From the NCBI GenBank assembly GCA_963665045.2, contig CAXXJQ010000007.1:56347-120346 (forward strand): a DNA stretch of 64,000 nucleotides. The letters are read 5' to 3'. The stretch's first letter is position 1. Each line of letters starts with the position of its first letter. Origin of the DNA: JAFGRU01 sp016934985 (GTDB taxonomy: Bacteria; Desulfobacterota; Desulfuromonadia; Desulfuromonadales; JAAYDE01). The translations under genes were made by a program, and so were the position numbers. Below the pieces are notes generated by a model that was not told where the DNA came from, made no database searches, and worked only from the letters and a program-made list of their open reading frames with translations. Below are positions 43,608 to 52,764 of this stretch, one piece after another.

Positions 43608-44264
43608 TTGGCTTTTGCTCCCCACCCCTGGTTGAATGATCGCTGGCCCTTATGGGCTGCAAAAGTTCTCCGTTTTCTCTCCAAACTGATTCGAACCAAA
43701 ACTTTCGGCCTGGAACAATTCGAAAACACCCCCAATTTCGCCGCAGCCCATTGGCATGGCGACGAACTCGCCCTGACACCCCGCTTCGGCCATCTGGCTC
43801 TGACCATTCTCGTCAGCCACTCCAAAGATGGGGAGAGCATGACAAGGGCGGCCCAATATCTCGGCTACCAAGTTAAACGGGGCTCCTCCAGCCGCGGCGG
43901 CGCTGCCGGTCTCATTGCCCTGATCAAGGCTGTTCGGGACGGCCGTAGCGTGGTCCTTGCGGTTGACGGGCCCCGTGGACCCAAGGGCGTGTGTAAACCC
44001 GGCATCGTACGCCTGGCGCAAAAAACCGGCGTTCCGCTCTTTCCCGTCGGCGTAGCGTCTTCCAAAAAATGGACTTTTGAGAAAGCGTGGAACAAAGCCT
44101 TCATCCCCTTGCCATTCTCGCGTTTGGTCGTGCTGGTCGGGAAACCTCTTACGATTCCTGCTTCCTCTTCCGAAAAGGAGCTGGAACAGAACTGCCGGGC
44201 CGTCGAAGAGGCCCTTCGCCAGGCTCATGATGAGGCCCAACAAAAACTCGAAGCTTGGGCGTGA
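43608..44264 (+). CDS. Lysophospholipid acyltransferase family protein (DUF374)
   Basis: 218 residues starting at TTG 43608, chosen because AGGAGG lies four bases upstream and no ATG fits. DUF374/LPLAT-like: the acceptor HxxxD-like motif appears as AAHWHGDELALTPRFG, and DGPRGPKGVCKPGIVRLAQK contains the conserved DGPRGP of this family, with GVPLFPVGVASSKKWTFEKA. These proteins are thought to acylate lipid A or related lipids at the inner membrane; a first hydrophobic segment is short. Stands between the liv operon terminator and a DUF3014 gene. Confidence 0.87.
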   Translation: MAFAPHPWLNDRWPLWAAKVLRFLSKLIRTKTFGLEQFENTPNFAAAHWHGDELALTPRFGHLALTILVSHSKDGESMTRAAQYLGYQVKRGSSSRGGAAGLIALIKAVRDGRSVVLAVDGPRGPKGVCKPGIVRLAQKTGVPLFPVGVASSKKWTFEKAWNKAFIPLPFSRLVVLVGKPLTIPASSSEKELEQNCRAVEEALRQAHDEAQQKLEAWA

Positions 44265-44451
44265 ACAGCTTCCGTCTCTCCAGCACCCCTTATTTTCCTA
44301 ATGTATTTAATGATTTAAGCTTGATCAACAAGTTAATTCTGCTATTATTTGCCCAAGAAAGTATCTCTTTTCCGGTTGATATTTCAGTTGCTGTCCTTTC
44401 TTTCGGACCGGTTATCCTTTCTGCATGGATAAACCGGTCAGGTGGGGAATT

Positions 44452-45270
44452 ATGAAAAAATCCACTCTGCTTTTTCTGACCACAGCCTTTGTCGTCGGCC
44501 TGCTCGCTGCACTTTTTCTCTCCCAAAACCCCAAAGAGACAACACCTCCGCCGACACCGAAAGTGGAAGAAGCGCAGCCCGCCGAGGCTCAACCTCAACC
44601 GGCGCCTGTCGTACGCCTTCCCGTCACTCCGCCACCAACTGACCAGGTAACAGCTGAGCAGGAAAAACAATTGCCCGCCCTGGAAAAGAGCGATACGGTC
44701 CTGCGGGAAGCATTGACCGGTATTCTGCCCGAGAAAAATTGGCTCGACATGTTCATTTTCGACCACCTGATCCGGCGCTTTGTCCTTATGGTGGACAGCC
44801 TTCCCCGGCCGGATATGTCATACAACCGTCTGCCCCTCTACACCCCCTTTAACCGCTTTATCCCAGCTGAGCACAATGGAGCCCTGGCCATCAGCCCGAA
44901 AAACTATGATCGCTACAAATCGTTTGTCAGTCTGGTCGATAAAGTGGAAATGAAGGAAGCGGCGAAATTGTATTTCAGTTACTATCCTCTTTTTCAGGAA
45001 GCTTATCGTGAGCTGGGTTATCCCGATGGCCGCTTCAACGACCGTTTTATCGAGGTTATTGATCATCTTCTGGCCACCCCTGACATCCAGGAGCCAATCC
45101 GCCTGGTTCAGCCTCACATCCGCTACCAATATGCTGACCCCGAACTGGAAGCCCTTTCCGCCGGACAAAAACTGCTGATCCGCATGGGCAACGAAAATTC
45201 GGGGGCCATCCTCGCCAAGCTCCGGGAACTCCGACCGCTCCTCGTCAATTTCGGACCGACCGATAATTGA
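44452..45270 (+). CDS. DUF3014 family membrane-anchored protein
   Basis: 272 residues from ATG 44452 (GGTGGGGAATT upstream; the frame could begin nine codons earlier without a ribosome site). One N-terminal membrane helix (LLFLTTAFVVGLLAALFL), a Pro/Glu/Gln-rich periplasmic linker (about 25-75), then a conserved globular domain with RFVLMVDSLPRPDMSYNRLP, YDRYKSFVSLVDKVEMKEAA and YFSYYPLFQEAYRELGYPDG, which match the DUF3014 family of delta- and gamma-proteobacteria. Function is unknown; single inner-membrane anchor with periplasmic domain. Confidence 0.82.
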   Translation: MKKSTLLFLTTAFVVGLLAALFLSQNPKETTPPPTPKVEEAQPAEAQPQPAPVVRLPVTPPPTDQVTAEQEKQLPALEKSDTVLREALTGILPEKNWLDMFIFDHLIRRFVLMVDSLPRPDMSYNRLPLYTPFNRFIPAEHNGALAISPKNYDRYKSFVSLVDKVEMKEAAKLYFSYYPLFQEAYRELGYPDGRFNDRFIEVIDHLLATPDIQEPIRLVQPHIRYQYADPELEALSAGQKLLIRMGNENSGAILAKLRELRPLLVNFGPTDN

Positions 45271-45547
45271 CCCCATTCTTAATAACTTCCTGGAAACAGG
45301 GTTGCGGCTACATTATCCCTTCGACGGAGTCCGGCCAGCCCGGCTTGAGATGGCGGACAAATGAAGGTTGCAGCAAAAGTTTTCATGAATAACCCTGGCT
45401 AACAATTTATTACCGTTTTTCTGGACGAATGGGGATGAGGCGTTAAAATTTTATAAAAGGCTGAATTCTCTGCTCTAATGAAAACAAAATGGGCTCAGGA
45501 ATTTTTCCGGGAATTTCCGAAAACCGCTTTTTCGACAGGAGGAGCAA

Positions 45548-45877
45548 ATGCAGGACAATTCAACAAACCTGGAAACATGGATGACGGAAAATCTCACCCA
45601 ACAACAACTTAAGGATATGGCCACCTTCGGCATTGACGCAGGGTGGGCGGGACTTGCTCAGTATTCGGATCTGAGCAAGCTTTACCACCGTTTTCAGAAT
45701 GAAATCTGGGACGCACTTGTCGAAGATGCCGAAGCTTTGGGGTACGCCAATCCCCTGGCTATGATAACGGCAACCTTTGACAAAGCAATCCTCAATGAAA
45801 TCCGTACCGCTGAACAGTTCCAAAGCCAACTTTTCTGGTACGTTGTCAAACGAACCCTAAGAAAGATGGCAAACTGA
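45548..45877 (+). CDS. Uncharacterised small soluble protein
   Basis: 109 residues with a strong CAGGAGGAG ribosome site. No signal or membrane segment. Helical, with LTQQQLKDMATFGIDAGWAG and LYHRFQNEIWDALVEDAEAL; no catalytic motif seen and no family recognised with certainty. Alone, with a 277-base upstream gap that has no visible gene. Confidence 0.72.
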   Translation: MQDNSTNLETWMTENLTQQQLKDMATFGIDAGWAGLAQYSDLSKLYHRFQNEIWDALVEDAEALGYANPLAMITATFDKAILNEIRTAEQFQSQLFWYVVKRTLRKMAN

Positions 45878-46048
45878 TTTTGAAACCGGCGGTATACCTT
45901 TTCCTCAACTGACCCGTCACCGGGCCTCCCTTTTTTTAAAGGACAGGCACTTAAACGGCTAATTTTTTACCCTGAGGATCGGAAAAAACCTTGAAATACC
46001 CTTCCTGCCGGCAAGACATTCATTTTCGTTACCGCAAGGAGTCCTTTC

Positions 46049-46957
46049 ATGCCCGTTATCCACAGCCTTTACCGGGAAGGGGCACAAGTCGAGATTGACG
46101 ATCAAAACTGCAGCCGTTGCGGATCTTGCGCGGCCATCTGCCCGGCACAGGCCCTTTGTCTGGAAAACGGTCACATCAGGCTTTCCGAAGACAGCTCTTT
46201 CGGCTGTATCGGCTGCGGACATTGTATGGCTGTCTGCCCAAAAGAGTGTATCGTCGTCAAAGGACGCGGCATTTCCCCTGATGACCTGATACCCCTTCCC
46301 GCTCCAGCGGCCAAAGCCGATGCCGATTCCCTCCAGGCATTGATGGAGGGCCGCCGCAGCATGCGCCATTTTGAGGAACGCGAGATCGAACCCGAAGTGC
46401 TGGACCGGATAGTCGCCATGGCGTCATCCGCCCCTATGAGCATCCCACCATGGGACGTCGGTTGCGTCACCATCCGCAGCCGGGAAAAGGTCAGGAAACT
46501 TACGGCAGAAATCATCCGGGGTTATGAGGGATTTCTCAAAACTTTCCGCCCCTGGCTGCTTGAAAGCATGCGTCTTTTCATCAAAAGAGAAACCTATGAA
46601 CAGTTTAAATACTTTATTCGCCCATTGGCGGAGATGTACCTAGCCTCCTACCGGGAAGGTCGGGATATCGTTTTTTTTGATGCTCCGGCCGTGATAATTT
46701 TTCATCATTCGCCCTATATCGACAGCGTCGACACCACCATTGCTACCACCTATGCCATGCTTGCTGCTGAGTCCCTTGGGCTCGGAAGCACCATTATCGG
46801 CGGCGCCCCTCCCATCCTCCAACGCAACCGCAAGCTGTGCGATCAACTGGACATCCCAAAACAAAACAAACCGGCCACAGCCCTGGTTCTCGGCTACCCG
46901 TCCATTACTTTCAGAAAAGCCCTGCGCCGCCATTTCTCTCATGTTCAGACCGTTTAG
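46049..46957 (+). CDS. Nitroreductase with N-terminal 2[4Fe-4S] ferredoxin domain
   Basis: 302 residues, AAGGAG upstream. Residues 10-75 carry two cluster motifs, CSRCGSCAAICP and CIGCGHCMAVCP, with a total of eight Cys. The rest is an FMN-dependent nitroreductase fold: LMEGRRSMRHFEEREIEPEV, ASSAPMSIPPWDVGCVTIRS, and the C-terminal AAESLGLGSTIIGGAPPILQ with VLGYPSITFRKALRR. The ferredoxin module would supply electrons directly instead of NAD(P)H. Substrate unknown; relatives in anaerobes reduce nitro, quinone or enone compounds. The gene behind it encodes an unrelated membrane protein. Confidence 0.9.
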   Translation: MPVIHSLYREGAQVEIDDQNCSRCGSCAAICPAQALCLENGHIRLSEDSSFGCIGCGHCMAVCPKECIVVKGRGISPDDLIPLPAPAAKADADSLQALMEGRRSMRHFEEREIEPEVLDRIVAMASSAPMSIPPWDVGCVTIRSREKVRKLTAEIIRGYEGFLKTFRPWLLESMRLFIKRETYEQFKYFIRPLAEMYLASYREGRDIVFFDAPAVIIFHHSPYIDSVDTTIATTYAMLAAESLGLGSTIIGGAPPILQRNRKLCDQLDIPKQNKPATALVLGYPSITFRKALRRHFSHVQTV

Positions 46958-46998
46958 TAGGTGTCCGATCTGGGGATGCGATCAGTCGGTGAAAAAAT

Positions 46999-47484
46999 AT
47001 GAATTATTATTACCATCAACAATTCGGCAAGACCCTGGTGAGTATTCTCGGCGGGGGAGCTATTTTCTGCCTGCTAATGATGGTCATGCTGTCATCCCAG
47101 GCCAGTATTACCCTTCTCCTTGTTTCGGCCCTTCTTCTTGTCGGAGCCATCCTTTTTTCTTCCCTGACCATAGCCGTTGATGGCACCCATCTTCGCTGGT
47201 CATTTGGTCCGGGCCTGATCCACAATCAGGTCCCCCTCGACACCATTGTCGACGTTGCCGTGACCACCACCAGCCTGCTGGAAGGATGGGGCATCCATCT
47301 GACCCGGCGCGGTTGGCATTACAGTGTCTCCGGTAACCAGGCGGTAGTTATCCGCCTGAAAACGGGCAAACGTTTTCTCCTCGGTTCGGATGAACCTGAA
47401 AAACTTGCGTCCATCCTTCAGGAGCACATCCCTGAAGAGAAAAAAAGCTTTCCCGATTTCGAGGAAGGGACACCACAGGGTTAA
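46999..47484 (+). CDS. Small two-helix membrane protein with PH-like domain
   Basis: 161 residues. Two membrane helices at about 12-30 and 36-56 (TLLLVSALLLVGAILFSSLT), then a cytoplasmic beta-rich domain (LTIAVDGTHLRWSFGPGLIH, TTTSLLEGWGIHLTRRGWHY, VVIRLKTGKRFLLGSDEPEK) that follows the pattern of bacterial PH-like YdbT/DUF domains. No clear ribosome site, so the start is less certain. Function unknown. Confidence 0.7.
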   Translation: MNYYYHQQFGKTLVSILGGGAIFCLLMMVMLSSQASITLLLVSALLLVGAILFSSLTIAVDGTHLRWSFGPGLIHNQVPLDTIVDVAVTTTSLLEGWGIHLTRRGWHYSVSGNQAVVIRLKTGKRFLLGSDEPEKLASILQEHIPEEKKSFPDFEEGTPQG

Positions 47485-47584
47485 ATCAAGAACAGTGTTG
47501 CTATTCAGCATGGGAAATTGTGGCACCCATGAAAAGGGCATCCGGCTCCCGCACAAAGAGGATAATTTCCGCCTGCCAAACCAA

Positions 47585-47616
47585 GAAAGCCCAACCAGGA
47601 GAATCTGGTTGGGCCA
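47585..47616 (-). terminator. Terminator of the 2-hydroxyacid dehydrogenase gene
   Basis: Ten-bp perfect stem GCCCAACCAG / CTGGTTGGGC with loop GAGAAT; on the minus strand it is followed by TTTCTTGG. It lies about 60 bases after the dehydrogenase stop at 47677. Confidence 0.72.
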
Positions 47617-47676
47617 TTAAGTGTTCTGAAAATGGTAAAAAATTCCGAAACTTGAAAATAAGGCGAAAGCTTCCGG

Positions 47677-48642
47677 TCACACCACCCTGTTTTGCGGCTG
47701 TCCGGCCAGAAAGCTGGCCAGGTTTTCCGTCACAATTGCCAGGAGCCGTTCCCGGGCGGCACGGGTCGCCCAGGCGATGTGAGGTGTTATGAAGCAGTTG
47801 CGGGCCGACAGGAGAGGATTGTCCGCTGGCGGCGGTTCCGACGACAGGACGTCCAGCCCCGCCCCGGCGAGTCGTCCTTCATTGAGCGCAGCTGCCAGGG
47901 CCACTTCATCCACCAGCTGGCCGCGACCGGTGTTGATGAGGTAGGCGGTTGGCTTCATCAGGGAAAGGCGGGAGGCGTTGACCAGGCCAGCCGTCTCTTC
48001 CGTCAACGGGCAGTGCAGGGATATCACGTCACTCCCCTTGAACAGCCGCTCGAGATCGACAAAATCGAGGTCCTGATTGTCGGTGGCCTGCAAAAATTTT
48101 CCGGGATGGGGGGCATGGGCAAGCACCCGCATGCCGAAGGCTTTGGCAAGACGGGCGACGTTTTGGCCGATTCCGCCGAAACCGATGATTCCCATGGTCA
48201 AACCGTCAAGTTCGACCAGCGGCCGGTCCCAGAAAGAGAAGTCGGGGCTGCGGGACCAGGCGCCGTTGCGAACCAGATTGGAGTGATGACCGACCTGCAA
48301 CGTCATCTCCAGGAGCAGGGCGAACACCATCTGAGCGACCGCGGAGGTACCGTATCCGGGGACGTTGGTGACCGTTATCCCCCGCTCACGGGCAAAATCA
48401 AGGTCGATGACGTTCACCCCGGTGGCAAGAACACCGATGTAACGCAGTTGAGGCATTTTTCCCAGCATCGGGCGGTTAAGGATCGTCTTGTTAGTCAGCA
48501 CCAGCTCGGCGTCCCCGACCCGCTCCACCACCAGTTCCGGCGACGTTCGGTCATAAACGGTGCAGGAAGCGAGGCCTTCGATCCCCTCCCAGCTGAGGTC
48601 TCCGGGATTAAGGGCGTAACCATCCAGGACAACAAGTTTCAT
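47677..48642 (-). CDS. D-2-hydroxyacid dehydrogenase (glycerate dehydrogenase-like)
   Basis: 321 residues, AAAGGAGG upstream of ATG 48642. NAD-binding fold GIIGFGGIGQNVARLAKAFG near 150; substrate/catalytic elements: Asn/Gly loop GVLATGVNVIDLDFARERGI, catalytic Arg in LINTGRGQLVDEVALAAALN, Glu in AGLDVLSSEPPPADNP, and His in CFITPHIAWATRAARERL. The HIAWAT form and length are those of hydroxypyruvate/glycerate dehydrogenases and related reductases. Reduces a 2-oxoacid with NADH; true substrate not determined. Monocistronic. Confidence 0.9.
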   Translation of the reverse strand: MKLVVLDGYALNPGDLSWEGIEGLASCTVYDRTSPELVVERVGDAELVLTNKTILNRPMLGKMPQLRYIGVLATGVNVIDLDFARERGITVTNVPGYGTSAVAQMVFALLLEMTLQVGHHSNLVRNGAWSRSPDFSFWDRPLVELDGLTMGIIGFGGIGQNVARLAKAFGMRVLAHAPHPGKFLQATDNQDLDFVDLERLFKGSDVISLHCPLTEETAGLVNASRLSLMKPTAYLINTGRGQLVDEVALAAALNEGRLAGAGLDVLSSEPPPADNPLLSARNCFITPHIAWATRAARERLLAIVTENLASFLAGQPQNRVV

Positions 48643-48981
48643 AAGAACCTCCTTTACGGTTGCTTCCTATTAAACTGCCATCGGTGAAATTTTTCAAATG
48701 TTAAATCACCGCACTCTCTCAGAAACAGAAAAATCGCCTGCTCACGGCAGCCACTATCTATTTCATTCTTTTTATAACAAAATTTCCTTTGCGAAATAGC
48801 CTGTTCACGTCAATCGAAGAACGGATATTCCATCAAGAGCCAAACAGAGATCTGCGCATATGCCGCCTACCGGCACTGGAATGTTTGCATACAAAAAATG
48901 ACCTCCCCGGATTTGGAAGGCCATTTTTTGTGATTTTGAAAAAAGCTTTTGAAGACCGGTGAATTGAGCCCTATTGCGCTT
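48643..48981. other. Intergenic region between dehydrogenase and etfA
   Basis: About 340 bases. It holds the divergent-side upstream region of the dehydrogenase gene and, at 48891-48931, the terminator of the etf operon. No gene is supported. Confidence 0.5.
48891..48931 (-). terminator. Terminator of the acyl-CoA dehydrogenase/ETF operon
   Basis: Long near-perfect hairpin: ACAAAAAATGACCTCC pairs with GGAAGGCCATTTTTTGT across ATTT, with a U-run on the minus strand, 51 bases after the etfA stop. Confidence 0.85.
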
Positions 48982-50013
48982 TCAGCTTTCCAGAATTTCG
49001 TTGACCTTGGCAATGACCTCGAAAGCATCGGCCACATAGAGGACATCCGCCTTGCCGATGGCCCAGCCGCAGTTCGGATCAATACTGATGGCCCGGCGTT
49101 CGTTGATGAAGCGCCAGCCCACGACATGAGGCTCCTCGCCATGGCAACAGGTGGCCAGCCCTTTGGGATGGCGGGGGGTTGCGCCGGTCTGCCCGACCTG
49201 ATTGAGGTGGCTCATGAAGGTGAGGACAGCTTCGCCTTCGCAGGATTGATCAACCAGGGACTTACTACTGCCTAAAGAAGCCTTGCTCTTCTGCAGAAAG
49301 CCGAGGATGAGATTCTCGGCATCTTTCAGATGAATCTCGCCATCGGCCTGTTTTTTGGTCCATCCGGCCCCGGCCACAAACAGAAGCTCTGCATCCGGAC
49401 GGATGGTCTGGGCATCGCTGGTCGGAGCCTCGACCCCCACCACCTGGGTGCGTTTACAGTCGTCATCCAAAGCGACCGCCACCTTTTCCAGATTGGCACT
49501 TCCGGCCTCCCCTTCCCAGACGGGAAAGACACCGGCATCGACCAGGACGAACCAGGGGCGCTGGGAACGGGTCAGGGTCGCTTCCATGCGCTTGCGATAG
49601 TACCAGCGCTGAAGCTTCAGGGTATCGCCGGCGCAATCGAGGCCGCTGACATGGGTTTCTATACGCCCGTTCAAACGCTGATTAACCCCAGGAAGAGAAC
49701 GGGAAAAACGCGAGGTCCCCGGTGCCAGAACCAGCGTCGCCCCGCTTTGACGGACCAAAGCTTCGGCAGCCGCCGCATCCGAGCCATAGCGGGAAACGGC
49801 AAACTCGGGACCCTCAACCGCCAGAAACTTCTGGGCGCCACAGACGGCGATGGCATCAGCAGCCCCTTGAATATTGTCACCAATAAGGCCGACGCTCAAC
49901 CCGCCCCCCGACATCTTCCCGGCTACTTCAAGGGCGGCACTGAGAGCCTCCAGGGCTGATTTGGGAAGAGTGCCGTCGGACTGGGTATGGGCCAGAAAAA
50001 GAATGTTTTCCAT
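48982..50013 (-). CDS. etfA: Electron transfer flavoprotein alpha subunit (divergent)
   Basis: 343 residues, GGAGAGAGAAG upstream. N-terminal domain like other EtfA (ENILFLAHTQSDGTLPKSAL, SGGGLSVGLIGDN). The C-terminal FAD domain is recognisable (LLFVAGAGWTKKQADGEI, SHLNQVGQTGATPRHPKGLA, ADVLYVADAFEVIAKVNEIL) but differs: the usual AxGISGAxQH stretch is replaced by TCCHGEEPHVVGWRFINE, and INxDPxAPIF becomes IDPNCGWAIGKAD. Carries electrons from acyl-CoA dehydrogenases to ETF:quinone oxidoreductase. Last gene of the operon. The divergence may reflect a specialised partner; FAD binding should still be possible through GQTG. Confidence 0.85.
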   Translation of the reverse strand: MENILFLAHTQSDGTLPKSALEALSAALEVAGKMSGGGLSVGLIGDNIQGAADAIAVCGAQKFLAVEGPEFAVSRYGSDAAAAEALVRQSGATLVLAPGTSRFSRSLPGVNQRLNGRIETHVSGLDCAGDTLKLQRWYYRKRMEATLTRSQRPWFVLVDAGVFPVWEGEAGSANLEKVAVALDDDCKRTQVVGVEAPTSDAQTIRPDAELLFVAGAGWTKKQADGEIHLKDAENLILGFLQKSKASLGSSKSLVDQSCEGEAVLTFMSHLNQVGQTGATPRHPKGLATCCHGEEPHVVGWRFINERRAISIDPNCGWAIGKADVLYVADAFEVIAKVNEILES

Positions 50014-50059
50014 CTTCTCTCTCCATATTTATCTGAAAAATTAATTTAAAAGCAACTAT

Positions 50060-50869
50060 TCAGCCTTTAATCCATGCCACGATTTCCCGGGCGATTTCTT
50101 CAGCAGGGGTGTCTTTAACAATGCGGGTCTTGCGTTGCTGGGAAGGTAGTTCGACCTTTTCGAAGGTCATCCCGGCAGCCCCGACCTGACTCGCGGTAGC
50201 CTTCTGAAGGGCCGGCATGATGGTCCGCATGTTGGCCATCCCGACCTGGGGATTGTTGGGCGGCTCTGGCAGGTTGCCGGTCGCCCAGCCCAAGACTGCG
50301 GGAGGGCCGCTGCAGGTCGAAACCTGGTACTCTCCACCCTCAATACGCTCCAGAATCCGCAGGTTCCCGCCATCCTCGCTGGTCAGCTTGTCCACGGCCA
50401 GAAACTGATTGACCAGACCGAGGCGTTCCCCGATCATCTGCAAGGTTACACCGGCATCCCTGGAAGCAGAGGAACAACCGCCGAAAAGAAGCAGCTTCGA
50501 GCGGTCAAGACCGGCAATGTTTTCAATGGCCCCGGCCAGAACCTCGGCCACTTCAAATGAATCGGTAAAACCGCTGGCCGAACCGTCGAGAGCAACCAGT
50601 TCAAAAGAGACCTTCTGGGCAATGGTCATCATCAGTTGCTGCAGCTTCATTTTGTTGCCGAGGCTGACCAGCCAGATTTTGCTGCCGGGATTTTTTTTGG
50701 CCAGATCGGCGGCCTCATAAAGCGAGTGGGCGGCAAAGGGGTCGAGAACCGCCGGCAACATCAGTTCGTTTTTCAGGCCCGGCCCTGTCGGCCCCTGCAT
50801 GGGTGCCAGGGTTTGAAGCGGGTCGGGAACAACACTCCCGCAGACAACGATATGATATTCTGCGCTCAT
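50060..50869 (-). CDS. etfB: Electron transfer flavoprotein beta subunit
   Basis: 269 residues from ATG 50869, with GGAGAGAGG six bases upstream; the longer frame overlaps upstream sequence without a ribosome site. N-terminus EYHIVVCGSVVPDPLQTLAP, then MLPAVLDPFAAHSLYEAADL, VSFELVALDGSASGFTDSFE and the EtfB signature-like region LLLFGGCSSASRDAGVTLQM. C-terminus with EKVELPSQQRKTRIVKDTP. Forms the heterodimer with EtfA; 46 bases lie between the two genes. Like its partner it is divergent from the common type but keeps the fold. Confidence 0.85.
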   Translation of the reverse strand: MSAEYHIVVCGSVVPDPLQTLAPMQGPTGPGLKNELMLPAVLDPFAAHSLYEAADLAKKNPGSKIWLVSLGNKMKLQQLMMTIAQKVSFELVALDGSASGFTDSFEVAEVLAGAIENIAGLDRSKLLLFGGCSSASRDAGVTLQMIGERLGLVNQFLAVDKLTSEDGGNLRILERIEGGEYQVSTCSGPPAVLGWATGNLPEPPNNPQVGMANMRTIMPALQKATASQVGAAGMTFEKVELPSQQRKTRIVKDTPAEEIAREIVAWIKG

Positions 50870-50907
50870 TAACCTCTCTCCTTGAATATTATTTTGGGTC
50901 AAGCGGG

Positions 50908-52764
50908 TCAGTTCTCGGCCGAATGAAGGCCGCCTGAACCAGCACTGAAATCAATATTGGTGCGTTCCGAATCGTTTTCGCGGCGACGGATACAGTTCCA
51001 CATGCAGGCTCCGCAGTGAACACATTTTTCCCGGTCAAAGCGGGGGATGCCACCGCCTTCGCCAGGCTCAATGGCCTGGGCCGAACACATCTCGGCGCAC
51101 AATTGCGGATGGCAGTTTTCACAAAGCTCCGGAGACAAAAATTTAATATGGTCGGCAAAACCGGCCGCAGCCTGAACCTTGCCGCCCACGAGCAGCACGT
51201 CCTGCTGGGAAACGAGAAGTTTCCCGTCAAAAGGTATCTGGGGCCAGCCGAGGCGATCCATAATACCCTGATAAGCGGGAACCCCTTTGGCTTTGGCCTC
51301 CTGCTTGATTTTTTCCCGCTCCTCGGCGGGGATGCGCCCGCGGCAGTAATCCTCCAGGGTCGGCACCCGCTCGTAGGGACGCTTGATGGCCGCAGGAATG
51401 TTGAGATGGCCACGGGTCATACCCGTCAGACCCATGCCGATAAGACCGAGGACCACGCCGCGCTGGAAACCGTCGCGGGCCTTCTTGGCGATTTCGCCCT
51501 CTTTTTCCACCCAGCTCTGCCGGCGGCGTTTGACATACGTCTCCTCCAGGTTGGCGCGGGTGAAGGGCTTGCCCGCCTTGATCAGTTCGATGACCCCTTC
51601 GGCCAACTGCGTCCCCGTAGCCCAGGCTTCATCAACCCCGGAGCCGGTCAGGACATTGGTGCTGCCGGAGCCTTCGCCGATGCGGGCATAACCGTCGCCG
51701 GCCAGGAAAGGCTCGCCCCGCTTGCCGGATTCCTGCAGACTCTTGGCTCCCCAGGAAAGCAGGGTGCCACCTTCAAGATGGGTCCAGATGGCGGGATGCA
51801 TCATCCAGTGCTGGAGGTAGCGGTAGCTGGTGCGTACCGGACTGTCGAGCCAGGAGGGAACGAAAATCCCGAGAGAAGCGATACGGTTGGGAAGGACGTA
51901 CAAGAAACCGAATATTTCCGGTTCCGGAAAACCGAAGGTGTGGAGGACCGTCCCCGGCTGGAGTTTGCAACTGGGCGGCAGTTCCACGACCACTTTCATA
52001 CCTGCAGCCCATTCGCGCTGGTGATGGTCCTCGGGAAAACCGAAATGTTCGTTGAGCTTCTGCCCGACGGGACCGAAAGGCCCGTCGCCGACAACAGTCA
52101 GACCGGCACGGATATTCATGCCGGGAAGATAGCCGGGGCCGGGGGTGCCGTCCTTTTCAACACCCTGGTCGACAAGTTTGACCCCAACCACTTTATCACC
52201 CTCAAAAAGAGGTTGGGAAACCGGCATTCCGGGCCAGATCTGGACCAGACCGGAAGCCATGAGCTGCGACCCGATCCATTGGTTGAACTGGCCGATGGAG
52301 AGGACCATGCCCGGCTCCTTGCTGAGAAAGGGCGGGATATAGGGGAGCTGGAAGGCATGATCCCAGACCGGAAGAATCCCTTTGCCGGCGTTAAGGAGCT
52401 TGTCAACCCCTTTCAGTACCGGTGAACGTTTGCTGGCGCCGATGGGATCCATAAGGTAAAGGACTTTTTCCTCGCTCACCGGACAAGCCATGGGTATGTC
52501 TTCGATATTGAGCTCGGGGAAGGCTTCCTTGATGCTTCGGCCCCGGGTCACCACCCCGGAAACGCCGAAACCAATGTCGTCGGCCCGCTCATAACAAAGG
52601 ACCTGCAGAGGGGCGCCGGGCATAACGTTGCTGGCGAGAATGGGTTGGCCCTGGTCGTCAACCATAGCCTTGGTAAGGGTGTTCAGAAAACCCGCCACCG
52701 CCGGCCCGAAACCGACACAGGCGATATCCACTTCCATCGTCTGGCTTTCCGTCTGGCTATCCAT
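50908..52764 (-). CDS. ETF:quinone oxidoreductase-like flavo-iron-sulfur protein
   Basis: 618 residues. N-terminal FAD fold DIACVGFGPAVAGFLNTLTK, middle FAD motif FLAGDGYARIGEGSGSTNVL (FixC/ETF-QO family), and a C-terminal ferredoxin part with two Cys sets, CENCHPQLCAEMC and CVHCGACMWNC. Classical ETF-QO has a single [4Fe-4S] cluster with four Cys; the eight Cys here would allow two. It should move electrons from ETF to the membrane quinone pool, linking acyl-CoA oxidation to respiration. AAAGGA precedes ATG 52764. Next in order after the acyl-CoA dehydrogenase (375-base gap) and 39 bases before etfB. Confidence 0.87.
   Translation of the reverse strand: MDSQTESQTMEVDIACVGFGPAVAGFLNTLTKAMVDDQGQPILASNVMPGAPLQVLCYERADDIGFGVSGVVTRGRSIKEAFPELNIEDIPMACPVSEEKVLYLMDPIGASKRSPVLKGVDKLLNAGKGILPVWDHAFQLPYIPPFLSKEPGMVLSIGQFNQWIGSQLMASGLVQIWPGMPVSQPLFEGDKVVGVKLVDQGVEKDGTPGPGYLPGMNIRAGLTVVGDGPFGPVGQKLNEHFGFPEDHHQREWAAGMKVVVELPPSCKLQPGTVLHTFGFPEPEIFGFLYVLPNRIASLGIFVPSWLDSPVRTSYRYLQHWMMHPAIWTHLEGGTLLSWGAKSLQESGKRGEPFLAGDGYARIGEGSGSTNVLTGSGVDEAWATGTQLAEGVIELIKAGKPFTRANLEETYVKRRRQSWVEKEGEIAKKARDGFQRGVVLGLIGMGLTGMTRGHLNIPAAIKRPYERVPTLEDYCRGRIPAEEREKIKQEAKAKGVPAYQGIMDRLGWPQIPFDGKLLVSQQDVLLVGGKVQAAAGFADHIKFLSPELCENCHPQLCAEMCSAQAIEPGEGGGIPRFDREKCVHCGACMWNCIRRRENDSERTNIDFSAGSGGLHSAEN

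Noticed and set aside
51016..52425. 469-codon frame opposite the ETF:quinone oxidoreductase
   Set aside because: Shadow of a gene with FAD and ferredoxin motifs.
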